From positions 62,001-126,000 of the forward strand of contig NZ_JAQFVF010000044.1 of the NCBI RefSeq assembly GCF_027789125.1: a stretch of DNA of 64,000 nucleotides. The letters are read 5' to 3'. The DNA is from Paenibacillus aestuarii. Its GTDB lineage: Bacteria; Bacillota; Bacilli; Paenibacillales; NBRC-103111. Numbering within the stretch: the stretch's first letter is position 1; the number at the start of each line of letters is the position of its first letter. The translations under genes were made by a program, and so were the position numbers. The notes under the pieces were generated by a model that did no database searches, had not been told where the DNA came from, and saw only the letters and a program-made list of their open reading frames with translations. Positions 16,328-26,074 of this stretch are shown in pieces.

Positions 16328-17131
16328 TTAGGTTTCCACCATATCTCCGGCGCCCCCGGCTTGTTTGCGGTACTGGCTGGGACTGATTTTTTCATAATCT
16401 TTAAAAAGCTTAATAAAATATTTCGGCGTCAAGTACCCGACCTGCTCCGAGATATCGGTGATCGGCAGCCTCGTCTGGAGCAATAGCTCCTTCGCCTTCT
16501 GCAGCCGGCTTCTAGTCACATATTCACTGAAGGTGAAGCCGGTCTGTTCTTTGAAAAGCGCGCTGAAATAGCTCGGATTTAAATGAATCTGATTCGCAAC
16601 CTCGCGCATCCCGAACTGCTCCTGCAGATGGTCCGCCACGTACTGCACTGCCTGCTGAACAGGCGGAGTGTAGTGATTGGCCGATGTCTTGGCCTGCATC
16701 AGGCGCGTATCCACCATTTTCTCCATCGTCTCTACGCGTTCACGCTCTTCCTCCACGACCAGCGCCTGCTCGACAGCCTCGATCAGCTTCACCTTTTTGA
16801 CCGGCTTCAACAAATAATTGACGACCCCGAGCTGGATGGCGGATTGCGCGTACTCAAAATCGGGATGCCCGGAAATAATAATCGTTACGGGCTTATGCCC
16901 GAGGTGGCGCGTAGCTTCGACCATCTGCAGGCCGTTCATCTCCGGCATCCGAATGTCCGTAATTAGCAGATGAATCAGGCGGCTGCCCAGTTGTTCCAGC
17001 GCCTCCGCTCCGTTGCAGCTGCTGATGATCTGATGGCGGCCGGCGGACCAGGCCTCGAGCGTCTTGCGGATGCCTTCTCGGGTCAAAGGCTCATCATCTA
17101 CGATCAGAATCGTTTTCCCCGTCTGGTTCAT
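16328..17131 (-). CDS. yesN: YesN-type response regulator with AraC DNA-binding domain
   Basis: A 267-residue regulator. The receiver domain has the acidic pair Asp12-Asp13, phospho-acceptor Asp59 in LLITDIRMPEMNG, and the conserved Lys in YLLKPVKK. A short linker leads to a C-terminal AraC/XylS pair of helix-turn-helices (MREVANQIHLNPSYFSALFK and ITDISEQVGYLTPKYFIKLFK). ATG 17131 is seven bases after AAGGAGG, ten codons inside the longest frame. It overlaps the 3' end of the sensor gene by 38 bases, so the two are translationally coupled. It most likely activates the sugar ABC operon that follows. Confidence 0.93.
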   Translation of the reverse strand: MNQTGKTILIVDDEPLTREGIRKTLEAWSAGRHQIISSCNGAEALEQLGSRLIHLLITDIRMPEMNGLQMVEATRHLGHKPVTIIISGHPDFEYAQSAIQLGVVNYLLKPVKKVKLIEAVEQALVVEEERERVETMEKMVDTRLMQAKTSANHYTPPVQQAVQYVADHLQEQFGMREVANQIHLNPSYFSALFKEQTGFTFSEYVTRSRLQKAKELLLQTRLPITDISEQVGYLTPKYFIKLFKDYEKISPSQYRKQAGGAGDMVET

Positions 17132-18890
17132 TATGTGCCTCCTTATGCATCGGAATATCAAAACTTATGCTTGTCCCTTGACCGGGACTGCTCTCTATGC
17201 ATAACCCTCGGCCCTCGCCGGACATTTCCGGGTAATAAAGCTTAATGCGGCGCTGTACGTTGGATAAGCCCATGCCTTTGCCGCGTCCGGATGAAGCCCC
17301 GCCATGGTCCAAGTTATGGCGAATCTGGGTGAGCGCGCGTTCAGCGATGCCAGGGCCGTCATCGGTCACTGTAATGCGCAGATCAGCTGCCTCTGCCGGA
17401 GACGGCGCGACACGAATGGTGACGAACCCCTGCTCCGACTTCCCTTCCAAACCGTGCAAGATCGCATTTTCCACCAAAGGTTGAATCAGCAATTTGGGCA
17501 CTTGCACTTGCAACGAGGCATCATCCGCGTCAATCTCCCACACCAATCGGGAGCCGAACCTGAAGCTCATAATCCCCAGATAACGCTTGATGTGATCCAA
17601 TTCTTCCCCCATCGTGACCCATTCATCTTTTTTCGTAATTCCGATCACGTAGCGGAATAGATCGGACATCGACACCACCAGGTCAGCGAGCTCTTCTTCG
17701 TCCTTGTCCTGCAAAGACCAGTACAACGCTTCCAAAGTGTTGTATAAAAAGTGCGGGTTAATCTGCGCCTGAAGCGCTTGCAGCTCGGTCCGGCTTTGAA
17801 TGATCTCTTTTTCATACACGAGTTTTATGAGCCGGTTAATATCATCCACCATCTGGTTATAGGTGGAGTTCAAGTCGTTCAACTCCGTCGTATACGACTT
17901 GGACAAGTTCGGCGTCAGCACGCCCTGTCTTGTATTCCGCATCGCGCGCATCAAGCGTAGAATCGGCCTCGTAATCATCATCGATATGAGGAATGATAAG
18001 ATGATGAACAATACCAGTCCGATCGCCCCTGCGACGATGAGCGCTACGCGCAAGACAGATATCCCGTCCGTGACATCGCTGACCGGATACAGAATGATGA
18101 GCGTCCAGCCGGTCTTTTCAGATAGCTGCTTGACTTGTATAAACCGCTGACCGGCGATCGTCGCCGTCGGCGAATCTGAACGAAGCAGCTCCCCCACGTT
18201 CGCCAGCACTTCTTGGTCGCCGACAATCGGACCCGACGCCTGATCGGCCAGAACCAGCAGCTCTTTATGCCCCGAATCCGGCAGCAAAGGCTGGAAATCA
18301 AAATAGGCGCGCTTGATGCGGACCAGCAAATACCCGCCGTTCGAGAACCAGCGGTCGACCAGGTTAATCCGACGGATGGCCAGGACGGAATCGGCATTCG
18401 CGGGATCGTTGCCGACCCAGACCAGCTTCCCCTTCTCCTTGTCGGCCTGTTCGATCCAGCTGGGTGAGAGCCGATTGGTCAAGCTTTGCTCGTCCAGCGG
18501 GAACATTCGCTTATAATCGGGCGTATACAGCTCCACATTGCTGACACCGCTGCTGTACGCTTGAATATGATTGGCAATCTTCATGAGGCCTTGGCGATCG
18601 CTGAAGCTTACCTCCGCGCCACCTACGTAGCCCAGAAAAAATTGCTGCAAATACGAATCATTAATAGCCTGAAGCGTCAGCGTATCAATCTGATTGATTA
18701 GCGCTTCCAATCTACCGTCTGCTTGGCTGGCGATTTGCTTCATCTGCGCCTCTGCCTTCGTATTGAGGAGGGTCGACACCGAGTTAAAGATGATGATGCC
18801 CGCGCAAACCAAAACGATAATCATGACAGATATAAAGCCGCCCAGCATCTGATTCCGCAGTGTGTTCCAATTCGCCACCTTCTGCCACAC
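17094..18890 (-). CDS. yesM: YesM-type sensor histidine kinase
   Basis: A 598-residue membrane kinase. One helix near residues 15-38, an extracellular sensing region to about 270, a second helix (LIVAGAIGLVLFIILSFLIS), a HAMP linker, then the His_kinase domain with phospho-acceptor His380 in INPHFLYNTLE and the ATP site with N-box region LIQPLVENAILHGLEG and DDGPGI and GKGMGLSNVQRR. Start GTG 18890 has AAAGG about 13 bases upstream, a weak spacing. Proteins of this class sense extracellular sugars, often with the help of the binding protein, and phosphorylate the YesN-type partner encoded next. Confidence 0.93.
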   Translation of the reverse strand: MWQKVANWNTLRNQMLGGFISVMIIVLVCAGIIIFNSVSTLLNTKAEAQMKQIASQADGRLEALINQIDTLTLQAINDSYLQQFFLGYVGGAEVSFSDRQGLMKIANHIQAYSSGVSNVELYTPDYKRMFPLDEQSLTNRLSPSWIEQADKEKGKLVWVGNDPANADSVLAIRRINLVDRWFSNGGYLLVRIKRAYFDFQPLLPDSGHKELLVLADQASGPIVGDQEVLANVGELLRSDSPTATIAGQRFIQVKQLSEKTGWTLIILYPVSDVTDGISVLRVALIVAGAIGLVLFIILSFLISMMITRPILRLMRAMRNTRQGVLTPNLSKSYTTELNDLNSTYNQMVDDINRLIKLVYEKEIIQSRTELQALQAQINPHFLYNTLEALYWSLQDKDEEELADLVVSMSDLFRYVIGITKKDEWVTMGEELDHIKRYLGIMSFRFGSRLVWEIDADDASLQVQVPKLLIQPLVENAILHGLEGKSEQGFVTIRVAPSPAEAADLRITVTDDGPGIAERALTQIRHNLDHGGASSGRGKGMGLSNVQRRIKLYYPEMSGEGRGLCIESSPGQGTSISFDIPMHKEAHNEPDGENDSDRR

Positions 18891-19070
18891 GAGAGGGTCA
18901 TTCCTTTCTAACGTTGTCTAGCCGTATCATACTACAGCTTAGGGGGTTTGGCTATTTCACTTTTGCAGGGAAAACATGGGCAAATGCCCGATTTATTTGG
19001 GGGTTATTTGGAAGTCATTTGGTAATAATGACGAATAACTCATCAAAATCACATCGTTCGCGAGGCGCAT

Positions 19071-19571
19071 ATGGCTGAAATTATCGGAGTATCGTTTTGG
19101 AGTTTAGCAGGATTGCTCTGGGGAGATTGGCGAAATTGGGGAAAATATCACGCAACCATTCTTTACTTTTTGTTCTGCGATGTCGCTTACTACTACGTTG
19201 CCTACTCGCATCGCTTGTGGAACTTAACACCAACATGGCCGCTTCGCTATGAACTTGTCAGCTTGTTCGGCGAGTTTCTCGTTTTCGCCAGTACGGTACT
19301 CATCTTCCTCGGAAGATACCCGGCGAACCGCTTCTTCTCCATATGGTGGACCCTCCTATGGGTGGCCATTTACACGGCTAACGAATGGGTGCTGTTGCTT
19401 ACGGGCACCTTTACGTATGACTTTGGATGGACACTGTACAAATCTTGTATGGTTAGTGTGCTCCAGTTTATATTTCTTAGGCTCCATTTTAAAAAACCAT
19501 TGTTGACCATCATTCTTTCCGTCCCCATGGCCGCTTTCCTTATCTACCTCTGCAAAGTTCCTATAAAGTGA
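19071..19571 (+). CDS. CBO0543-like integral membrane protein
   Basis: A 166-residue protein with about five membrane helices. The motif WGDWRNWGKYHATILYF at residues 17-33 recalls the CBO0543 family, which is common and often multicopy in Bacilli; function is unknown. ATG 19071 has GAGG five bases before. It stands alone, divergent from the YesM-type kinase and convergent with yhaM. A shorter match to the family is not excluded, and the family name is from memory of its motif. Confidence 0.75.
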   Translation: MAEIIGVSFWSLAGLLWGDWRNWGKYHATILYFLFCDVAYYYVAYSHRLWNLTPTWPLRYELVSLFGEFLVFASTVLIFLGRYPANRFFSIWWTLLWVAIYTANEWVLLLTGTFTYDFGWTLYKSCMVSVLQFIFLRLHFKKPLLTIILSVPMAAFLIYLCKVPIK

Positions 19572-19576
19572 AAATG

Positions 19577-19610
19577 AAAAGACACCCCCCGCATCACTGC
19601 GAGAGGTGTC
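19577..19610 (-). terminator. Terminator of yhaM
   Basis: Minus-strand hairpin GACACC..GGTGTC with inner GCA/TGC pairing followed by TTTT. Lies just after the yhaM stop and after the convergent membrane protein gene. Confidence 0.65.
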
Positions 19611-19622
19611 ATCGATGAATAT

Positions 19623-20579
19623 TTATAAGTTCAGCTTATAAATTGCTTTATTTTCCAGTCCGCGAATCATCGGCGTCCAAGCATCCGTCTCTGGCGTCAT
19701 TGCCAGCGCGTCTTCGACCATCTGCAGCTTGGCGTCCATCGAGTCAATGTAATGCAGCGCAACGGCTTCCGGTATTTGCGGAAGCACCGGGCTGCCCCAT
19801 TCCGGCAAATTGTGATGCGCCAGCACGATATGCTGCAGCCCGAGCACAACGTCTGAGCTCAAATCGATGCCGTGGTGCAGAGCTGCCTCCGTAATCCATG
19901 TCGACGCCATCGAAATGTGCCCCAGGAGCTTACCCGACACACTATAGTCGGAGACGATGCCGAGCTGTGCGATCATTTCCTCCGGCTTGGCGATATCATG
20001 CAGGATAATGCCGGCTTTGATCAAGTCTTCATTGAGAAAAGGCCGCTGCTTGCAAATAAACTCGCCGATTTCCAGCATGCGCACGATATGATAAGCCAGC
20101 CCGGCAAAATACGCATGGTGGTGGGTCTTCGCCGCCGGATAATGCTGGAGCTTCTCATCGACTTTGGCCACGCAAAAGGCGACTAGCTTGCGGATCGTTT
20201 CATTCGTAATGCTATCCATGACTTGATAGATCGTATGAATCAGATCGGCCGGACTAATCGGCGCCGAACGGATAAAATCTTTGATCGCCACACCATCTTC
20301 GGGCGTCACTTTGCGAATGCGGTTGATCTTCACCTGCGGCTTCTCCCGGTAAAGCTGAACCAGGCCTTGCACCTTGACCAGTCCCATGGGGAAAAAAGTC
20401 TCTTTGTCCGTCTGGCTCACGTCCCACATTTTGGCCGGCAGCTGGCCGCTGGCGTCGCTCAGGACGATATCGAAATATTCCTTGGCAGGCGTCGAATTCG
20501 TCTGCTTGACTTCCAGTTCTTTGATCAAATAAAACCCGACGAATTCGTCTGTCGCTTGCAATTGTTTGATTAAGGTCAT
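19623..20579 (-). CDS. yhaM: 3'-5' exoribonuclease YhaM
   Basis: A 318-residue nuclease, close to the usual 314. The N-terminal OB-fold (FVGFYLIKELEVKQTNS..YFDIVLSDASGQLPAKMWD) binds RNA; the HD domain supplies metal ligands in HHHAYFAGLAYHI near residue 160 and ILHDIAKPEE, with a later HH in VLAHHNLPEWGSP. YhaM degrades RNA and single-stranded DNA from the 3' end. ATG 20579 has GGGGAGGAA six bases before; the frame opens nine codons earlier without a better site. Single gene with its own terminator. Confidence 0.93.
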   Translation of the reverse strand: MTLIKQLQATDEFVGFYLIKELEVKQTNSTPAKEYFDIVLSDASGQLPAKMWDVSQTDKETFFPMGLVKVQGLVQLYREKPQVKINRIRKVTPEDGVAIKDFIRSAPISPADLIHTIYQVMDSITNETIRKLVAFCVAKVDEKLQHYPAAKTHHHAYFAGLAYHIVRMLEIGEFICKQRPFLNEDLIKAGIILHDIAKPEEMIAQLGIVSDYSVSGKLLGHISMASTWITEAALHHGIDLSSDVVLGLQHIVLAHHNLPEWGSPVLPQIPEAVALHYIDSMDAKLQMVEDALAMTPETDAWTPMIRGLENKAIYKLNL

Positions 20580-20633
20580 TGAAGTTCCTCCCCGTATATA
20601 CTTCATTATACAGCGAAAGCGGGGCTTAATTCA

Positions 20634-22061
20634 TTATTTTGCGCCTTTTACCGTTGCCAGTGGCTTGCATTTCGCCACAACTTGCGCCAGTCCCGCTCCA
20701 ACGACACTCTCGATAATTTGATCCACATCTTTGTACGCTTGCGGCGATTCATCGAGAATCGATTCCAGCGACTTCTGATTGACGACGATTTCCTCGTCCG
20801 TGCCGACTTTCATTGCCGCTGCGAATTCGCTGAGCGTAATGAGCCGCTTGGTCGCGCTGCGCGAGCGGATTCTCCCCGCTCCATGACAGATGGAGTGGAA
20901 ATTGGCTTTCCCATCCGCTGCGCCAACCATCAGATAGGACGCCGTCCCCATGGAGCCGGGAATGAGCGCCGGGTGCCCTGTTGCCAAGTAAGGCTCCGGG
21001 TTATCCGGATGCCCGGCAGGCAGTGCTCTTGTCGCTCCCTTGCGGTGGACGAAGTAGTCCCCCTCTTCGTGCCGCTCTCCCCAGGCATAGTTATGCATGA
21101 GATCATAGAGTGTCGTCATTTCAAACCGGGAACCGAAGACATCTTTGCCGGCTTCACGAATTGCGTAGGCGATCAAGTGGCGGTTCACGATCGCGTAATT
21201 GAGCGCCGAGTACATCAGGTCAACGTAATTTTGACCTGCTTGATGGTGAAGCGGCGCAAACAGCAGCTTCGGATCAGCCGTCCCCAGCCCGAGCGTACGC
21301 ATCGTTTTCAGCATCTCGCTGCCGCAATACTGACTGACCGAGCCGCCCCAAGCGCGTGATCCGGAATGGATCATCACAGCCACCTGGCCGTCAAAAAGCC
21401 CCCAAGCTTCGGCTATGGCTCTGTTCTCCTCGGCGATCTCAATCGCTTGCAGCTCGGCAAAATGGTTCCCGTTCCCCAGCGTCCCGAGCTGCCTGTGCGA
21501 GCGGTGCCAGACGCTCCCCGGAAAGCGGTCCAGCGCGTTTTCATCTAGCGCAAACTTGCTCCGCTCGACATGAGTCAGCGACGTCGCTTTGCGCGGGGTA
21601 TATCCGTCTGGGATATACTTCTTGGGCAGGCCGTGCAGCCCCTTGGTCACGACGTGCTCAAGGCGGATATCCGAGAAATGCCCCCGGGCATGGTCCTCCA
21701 CCGGCAAATATTTCTCGATCGCTTTGACCAGCTTGCGCCTCAGCTTCACTTCCTTCACTTCATCTTTGTGCAGATTCGTCAAATGCATCCGCATGCCGCA
21801 GCCAATGTCGCTGCCTACGATCGATGGCGACACATAGCCGTTCTGCGCGCCCCATACCGCTGTCGTGCCAATGCACGTCCCCACCCCGACATGCACATCT
21901 GGCGTATAGCTCATGTATACTTGATTGGGGATTTGCAAATTGTTGTTCGCCATCTCGAACACCTTGTAATCCAAACTTTTGAACAGCTCCGCTCCTGCAT
22001 AAACATGCACAACGCCGGATGGCAGCTGCACTTGCTGGTAATATTCATTTTTATTTATCAT
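20634..22061 (-). CDS. rtcB: RtcB-family RNA ligase
   Basis: A 475-residue ligase of the RtcB family that joins 2',3'-cyclic phosphate or 3'-phosphate RNA ends to 5'-OH using GTP and Mn2+. Metal and guanylylation motifs are SDIGCGMRMH near residue 75, GTLGNGNHFAE, HSGSRAWGG, and late ICHGAGRIRSRS, where the HGAGR histidine carries GMP in the E. coli enzyme. The frame opens 26 codons earlier, but that part would contain a hairpin terminator; ATG 22061 with GAGAGGAT upstream is the better start. No rtcA cyclase gene is nearby. A possible leader peptide and attenuator precede it. Confidence 0.9.
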   Translation of the reverse strand: MINKNEYYQQVQLPSGVVHVYAGAELFKSLDYKVFEMANNNLQIPNQVYMSYTPDVHVGVGTCIGTTAVWGAQNGYVSPSIVGSDIGCGMRMHLTNLHKDEVKEVKLRRKLVKAIEKYLPVEDHARGHFSDIRLEHVVTKGLHGLPKKYIPDGYTPRKATSLTHVERSKFALDENALDRFPGSVWHRSHRQLGTLGNGNHFAELQAIEIAEENRAIAEAWGLFDGQVAVMIHSGSRAWGGSVSQYCGSEMLKTMRTLGLGTADPKLLFAPLHHQAGQNYVDLMYSALNYAIVNRHLIAYAIREAGKDVFGSRFEMTTLYDLMHNYAWGERHEEGDYFVHRKGATRALPAGHPDNPEPYLATGHPALIPGSMGTASYLMVGAADGKANFHSICHGAGRIRSRSATKRLITLSEFAAAMKVGTDEEIVVNQKSLESILDESPQAYKDVDQIIESVVGAGLAQVVAKCKPLATVKGAK

Positions 22062-22113
22062 AAACCGTTTATCCTCTCTAAGAACCATTTCTTTCTCCGA
22101 ATTCGGGCAAAAT

Positions 22114-22143
22114 AAAAAGCCATGGACACCATCGTCCACGGCT
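22114..22143 (-). terminator. Terminator or attenuator ahead of rtcB
   Basis: Minus-strand 10-bp stem AGCCGTGGAC/GTCCATGGCT (one G-U pair), loop GATGGT, then TTTTTATTTT. It lies between a short leader ORF and the rtcB start with no room for another promoter after it, so readthrough is needed for rtcB. Confidence 0.7.
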
Positions 22144-22188
22144 GTGAGTACACATTGAATTAGACCTCAATAAGCGTCAAATGAAGTG

Positions 22189-22269
22189 TCACGTCCGGCT
22201 GAGGCCGATGAAATGAGCTTTTGTTATTGTTAGGGTGTTCGTGTTCGTGGTCATCGTCATGCGAATCAT
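22189..22269 (-). CDS. Possible 26-residue leader peptide upstream of rtcB
   Basis: ATG 22269 lies eight bases after a perfect AAAGGAGG and just after a sigma-A-like promoter. The frame codes for a 26-residue Thr/Met-rich peptide (MIRMTMTTNTNTLTITK..) ending 45 bases before the attenuator stem. An overlapping frame from ATG 22303 to 22160 codes for 47 residues with an Asp/His/Glu-rich middle and looks more protein-like, but its start would be upstream of the predicted transcript. Which frame is used, if either, is uncertain. Confidence 0.35.
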   Translation of the reverse strand: MIRMTMTTNTNTLTITKAHFIGLSRT

Positions 22270-22301
22270 ATCGTCGGCCTCCTTTCCATTCATTTACAAA
22301 C

Positions 22302-22331
22302 ATCTTACGGTCCGAAGCTAATACCTGTCAA
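22302..22331 (-). promoter_or_regulatory. Promoter upstream of rtcB leader
   Basis: Minus-strand perfect TTGACA (22326-22331), 18-base spacer, TAAGAT (22302-22307, 4 of 6). Predicted start near 22295. Confidence 0.6.
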
Positions 22332-22367
22332 TTCATCACAGCAGGAAAAAATGGTTATAGGGATCGC

Positions 22368-22874
22368 TCAGGCTACCGGCGCACCGCAAGCCCCGCAAAA
22401 GCGCGCCTCCGCTTCCAGCTCTGCGTCGCACTGCTGGCAATGCGCTGCGGCCTTCTCCTCCACAGCCGTCGCTTCCACCCCCGCTGCTGCAGCCTCAGGC
22501 TGCGAGGCTTCCACAGGAATCGGCGGTTCGAACTTGTGCCCGCAGGAAGGGCAGAACTTCGTATCGGCTGACAGCTCAGCACCGCATACGCAAACCTTCT
22601 CGTTCTTGATCTCTTTGACTTTATGCTCAATGGACGAGATCTCTTGCAATTTCTCCCCGATCTGCTCACATAGCGCTACAACGCTGGCTTCCGAACTCGC
22701 AAAGTCGCCCGCCACATACGCTTGATAAACCGACTCGCCGATATGCTGCTGCAGCCGTTCAATCTCCTTCTTCTTCAAGCTAATCTGCGCGCTGAGACGC
22801 GTGATCTCGACGGTTTCTTTTGCCTTTTCCGCGGCTTTTGCAGCGCTCTCTCTCATCTTGCCAAAGAAAGTCAT
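22368..22874 (-). CDS. Coiled-coil protein with two zinc ribbons
   Basis: A 168-residue cytoplasmic protein of unknown function. Residues 5-90 are charged and helical, likely coiled coil (EKAKETVEITRLSAQISLKKKEIERL). Two zinc ribbons follow: CVCGAELSADTKFCPSCG at about 95-112 and CQQCDAELEAEARFCGACG near the end, separated by a Pro/Ala/Glu-rich linker. ATG 22874 has GGAGG eight bases before. Similar zinc-ribbon proteins are frequent in Bacillota but uncharacterised. It ends close to the predicted rtcB leader promoter. Confidence 0.8.
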   Translation of the reverse strand: MTFFGKMRESAAKAAEKAKETVEITRLSAQISLKKKEIERLQQHIGESVYQAYVAGDFASSEASVVALCEQIGEKLQEISSIEHKVKEIKNEKVCVCGAELSADTKFCPSCGHKFEPPIPVEASQPEAAAAGVEATAVEEKAAAHCQQCDAELEAEARFCGACGAPVA

Positions 22875-23162
22875 TTCCCCATCCTCCATTCTATTTTTGT
22901 TAGCCTAAACCTAAACTAACATGGATATGCCGGACCGTAGCCATTCATTCATGCGCATCGAGCTTTTCAAGTGATTTCTGATCTTCGCTGCAAAATAGGC
23001 GCATTTTTATCCCCGCTGCACTACATATCCCCCACACACTTGAATATATTTAGTAACAAGCTTTTTCGTGCTGCGCTGCGATCAGCGTCATGCTTTCGAT
23101 AACTGCCACATGTTGGCTTACCCCGCAATAGTTCGAACGAAAACTCTAAGGAGGTGTCCCGC

Positions 23163-24320
23163 ATGACAGAACCTTTGTTTATTGTCTCCAAGGAGGATTG
23201 GTCCCTGCACCGCAAAGGCTATCAGGATCAAAACCGGCACCAAGAAAAGGTTCGTGATGCCATCAAGCAGAACTTGCCCGACCTCGTTACCGACGAAAGC
23301 ATCGTGATGTCGAACGGCAAGCAAGTGGTCAAAGTGCCGATCAAAAGCTTGGATGAGTATCGCTTTCGCTATAACTATAACAAAGGCAAGCATGTCGGTC
23401 AGGGCGACGGCGATTCACAGGTCGGCGATGTACTTGGCGTAGACCCTACTCCCGCGCAAGGGCCGGGTAAAGGCGAAGGAGCCGGCGATCAGGCCGGAGA
23501 GGATTACTACGAAGCGGAAGTAAGCATGGAAGAACTGCAGACGATGCTTTTCTCCGAGCTGGAGCTGCCCAATTTGCAGCAGAAAGATAAGCGCAACATG
23601 TCGACCAAGGAAGTTATTTTTAACGATATCCGCAAAAAAGGGATCATGTCGAACATCGATAAGAAGCGCACGATTCTGGAAAATTTACGCCGCAACTCCA
23701 AGACGGGTGATCCCGGGATTCACGGTATTTCCCCTGATGATCTCCGGTTTAAAACGTGGGATGAAGTCGAGAAACCACACTCCAACGCCTTGATTATTGC
23801 GATGATGGACACCTCGGGGTCGATGGGCTCCTTTGAGAAATACATCGCGCGCAGCTTCTTCTTCTGGATGACCCGCTTCCTGCGCACCAAATACGAGAAT
23901 GTCGAGATCGTCTTCATCGCCCACCACACAGAGGCTAAAGAAGTGACGGAAGAGGAATTTTTCACCAAAGGCGAAAGCGGCGGAACCATCTGCTCTTCCG
24001 CATATCAAGCCGCCATTGACATCATTGATCGGCGGTATCCGCCGTCGCAATATAACATTTATCCGTTCCACTTTTCGGACGGCGATAATTTGACCTCTGA
24101 TAACGAACGCTGCGTGAAGCTGATCAGCCAGTTGATGGAACGTTCCAATATGTTTGGCTACGGCGAAGTCAATCAGTATAACCGCAGCAGCACGCTGATG
24201 TCCGCTTTTCGCCATATCCACAACCCAAAATTCCTTCATTATGTGATCCGTGAAAAAGGCGAAGTGTACAAAGCGCTCAAAACCTTCTTTTCCAAACAGG
24301 AAGGAGTGGCTGCCAAGTGA
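23163..24320 (+). CDS. yhbH: YhbH sporulation protein, DUF444/VWA type
   Basis: A 385-residue protein of the YhbH/YeaH family. It has an N-terminal RYNYNKGK region rich in Gly/Asp and a von Willebrand A-like fold with the MIDAS motif MMDTSGSMG near residue 220 and later DGDN. YhbH is made early in sporulation in Bacillus and is always found with the serine kinase PrkA and SpoVR; the prkA gene is not in this window. ATG 23163 is eight bases after AAGGAGG, three codons inside the longest frame. Its stop overlaps the spoVR start. Confidence 0.92.
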   Translation: MTEPLFIVSKEDWSLHRKGYQDQNRHQEKVRDAIKQNLPDLVTDESIVMSNGKQVVKVPIKSLDEYRFRYNYNKGKHVGQGDGDSQVGDVLGVDPTPAQGPGKGEGAGDQAGEDYYEAEVSMEELQTMLFSELELPNLQQKDKRNMSTKEVIFNDIRKKGIMSNIDKKRTILENLRRNSKTGDPGIHGISPDDLRFKTWDEVEKPHSNALIIAMMDTSGSMGSFEKYIARSFFFWMTRFLRTKYENVEIVFIAHHTEAKEVTEEEFFTKGESGGTICSSAYQAAIDIIDRRYPPSQYNIYPFHFSDGDNLTSDNERCVKLISQLMERSNMFGYGEVNQYNRSSTLMSAFRHIHNPKFLHYVIREKGEVYKALKTFFSKQEGVAAK

Positions 24321-25741
24321 GCAAATCCGAGATCGAACAACTGGAGTACGCCATTGACCAGATTACCGAAATTGCTAAAGGCTTCGGCCTTGATTTTTAT
24401 CCGATGCGTTATGAAATTTGCCCGGCCGAAATCATTTATACCTTTGGCGCTTACGGCATGCCGACCAGGTACAGTCACTGGAGCTTCGGGAAAAATTTTC
24501 ACCGCATGAAGACGCAGTACGATCTGGGTCTTAGTAAAATTTACGAGTTGGTCATCAACTCGGACCCCTGCTATGCCTTCTTGCTCGACGGCAACTCCCT
24601 CATCCAAAATAAACTCATCGTCGCGCACGTCTTGGCGCACTGTGACTTCTTCAAAAACAATGTCCGCTTCTCCAAAACGAACCGCAACATGGTGGAGAGC
24701 ATGTCGGCCACGGCCGAACGCATCCGTCAGTATGAGATTTTGCATGGCGCCGAAGAGGTCGAGCAATTCATCGATGCCGTGCTGGCGGTTCAGGAGCATA
24801 TCGACCCTGTGCTGACCCTCTCCTACCGCCAGTCTCGAAGCCGGCAAGAAGCAAGCCGGTCTGCGCCCGATGCGAAGTCGGAGATCAAGTTCGGCTACGA
24901 GGATCTTTGGGAGCTGGACGTCAAAAGCAAAGCGGTCCCGGATAAGGAAGAAGCGAAGCGCTTCCCGCCCAAGCCCGAGAAGGATCTCCTTCTCTTCATC
25001 GAAGAGAATGCGCCTTATATGGAGGATTGGCAGCGGGATATCTTGACCATGCTGCGCGACGAGATGCTGTATTTCTGGCCGCAGCTGGAGACGAAGATCA
25101 TGAACGAAGGCTGGGCTTCGTACTGGCATCAGCGCATCCTGCGCGAGCTCGACCTCACCGAGGAGGAGACGATCGAATACTCCAAGCTGAACTCTTCCGT
25201 CGTCGTACCGTCCAGGCACACGCTCAACCCCTACTACCTCGGGCTCAAAATTTTTGAGGATATCGAGAAGCGCTGGGACAATCCGACGGAGGAGGAAATC
25301 CGCCGAGACGGCCGCAAGCCCGGAGAGGGACGGCGCAAAATTTTTGAAGTGCGCGAGTACGAATCCGACACCTCCTTCATCCGGAACTATATGAATAAAC
25401 CGCTCGTGGAAGAGCTGGACCTCTATGTGTTTGAGAAAAAAGGGCAAGAATGGAAAATCACCGATAAAACATGGGAACACATCCGCGACCAGCTCGTATA
25501 TTCCCGGGTGAACGGCGGCTTCCCATATATCGTCGTCGAGGACGGCGACTATCAGCGCAGCGGTGAGCTCTATCTCCGACATGCTTTTGAAGGCGTCGAG
25601 CTCGATCTCAAATACGTCGAGAAGACGCTGCCCTACATTTTCCGTTTATGGGGCAAACCGATCCACATGCATACAGTCGTCGAAGACAAACCCGTGCTGT
25701 TCAGCTATGATGGCAAGAAGCATCACAGGCGGTTTTTGTAA
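24317..25741 (+). CDS. spoVR: SpoVR family protein
   Basis: A 474-residue protein of the SpoVR/YcgB family, involved in spore cortex formation. It begins [28 protein letters not shown] and carries the family motif [16 protein letters not shown] near residue 265 and [19 protein letters not shown] near 40, ending [14 protein letters not shown]. Start GTG 24317 overlaps the yhbH stop by four bases (GTGA), with AAGGAG ten bases before, so translation is coupled. A terminator follows within 15 bases. Biochemical role is unknown. Confidence 0.93.
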   Translation: MSKSEIEQLEYAIDQITEIAKGFGLDFYPMRYEICPAEIIYTFGAYGMPTRYSHWSFGKNFHRMKTQYDLGLSKIYELVINSDPCYAFLLDGNSLIQNKLIVAHVLAHCDFFKNNVRFSKTNRNMVESMSATAERIRQYEILHGAEEVEQFIDAVLAVQEHIDPVLTLSYRQSRSRQEASRSAPDAKSEIKFGYEDLWELDVKSKAVPDKEEAKRFPPKPEKDLLLFIEENAPYMEDWQRDILTMLRDEMLYFWPQLETKIMNEGWASYWHQRILRELDLTEEETIEYSKLNSSVVVPSRHTLNPYYLGLKIFEDIEKRWDNPTEEEIRRDGRKPGEGRRKIFEVREYESDTSFIRNYMNKPLVEELDLYVFEKKGQEWKITDKTWEHIRDQLVYSRVNGGFPYIVVEDGDYQRSGELYLRHAFEGVELDLKYVEKTLPYIFRLWGKPIHMHTVVEDKPVLFSYDGKKHHRRFL

Positions 25742-25753
25742 GCCCGACAAAAG

Positions 25754-25788
25754 AGAGCGTGCTGCATGTTGCAGAGGCGCTCTTTTTT
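25754..25788 (+). terminator. Terminator of yhbH-spoVR
   Basis: Hairpin AGAGCG..CGCTCT with inner CTGCA/TGCAG stem and a run of T. Confidence 0.85.
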
Positions 25789-25813
25789 GTTAAAATCAGC
25801 TCACCGGAGAAGC

Positions 25814-25936
25814 ATGAAAGTTGCTCTTGTGGATGGGCTGCTACAAATAACCGATATTGGTGTTTATTTTGAGATCGGAGACGAAATCGTCAGTGCTTTC
25901 GGAATCGGCGGCGAATATTGTACTGGACTTATCTAA
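25814..25936 (+). CDS. Small hypothetical ORF, 40 residues
   Basis: ATG 25814 with GGAG five bases upstream starts a 40-codon frame (MKVALVDGLLQITDIGVYFE.. ending CTGLI). It lies between the spoVR terminator and a second terminator at 25992-26019, an arrangement suggesting a short transcription unit. No family recognised; it may be a fragment of a larger gene. Confidence 0.35.
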   Translation: MKVALVDGLLQITDIGVYFEIGDEIVSAFGIGGEYCTGLI

Positions 25937-25991
25937 TTTTAGTATGCATACAAAATAGAAACGCTCTCTATCGTCAGCCCAATTGTTGAGG

Positions 25992-26019
25992 AAGCCCAGA
26001 AAGGGGCTTTCTCTTTTTT
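25992..26019 (+). terminator. Hairpin terminator after the 40-residue ORF
   Basis: AAGCCC/GGGCTT stem with AGAAAG loop and TTTCTCTTTTTT after it. Confidence 0.75.
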
Positions 26020-26074
26020 ATTAAAAAGTTATTCTTTTGAGCAATTCACGAACACATCGGTATTTCGAGCTCCT

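Noticed and set aside
24239..25582. Minus-strand open frame of 447 codons
   Set aside because: Antisense shadow of spoVR, which has clear family motifs and coupled start.
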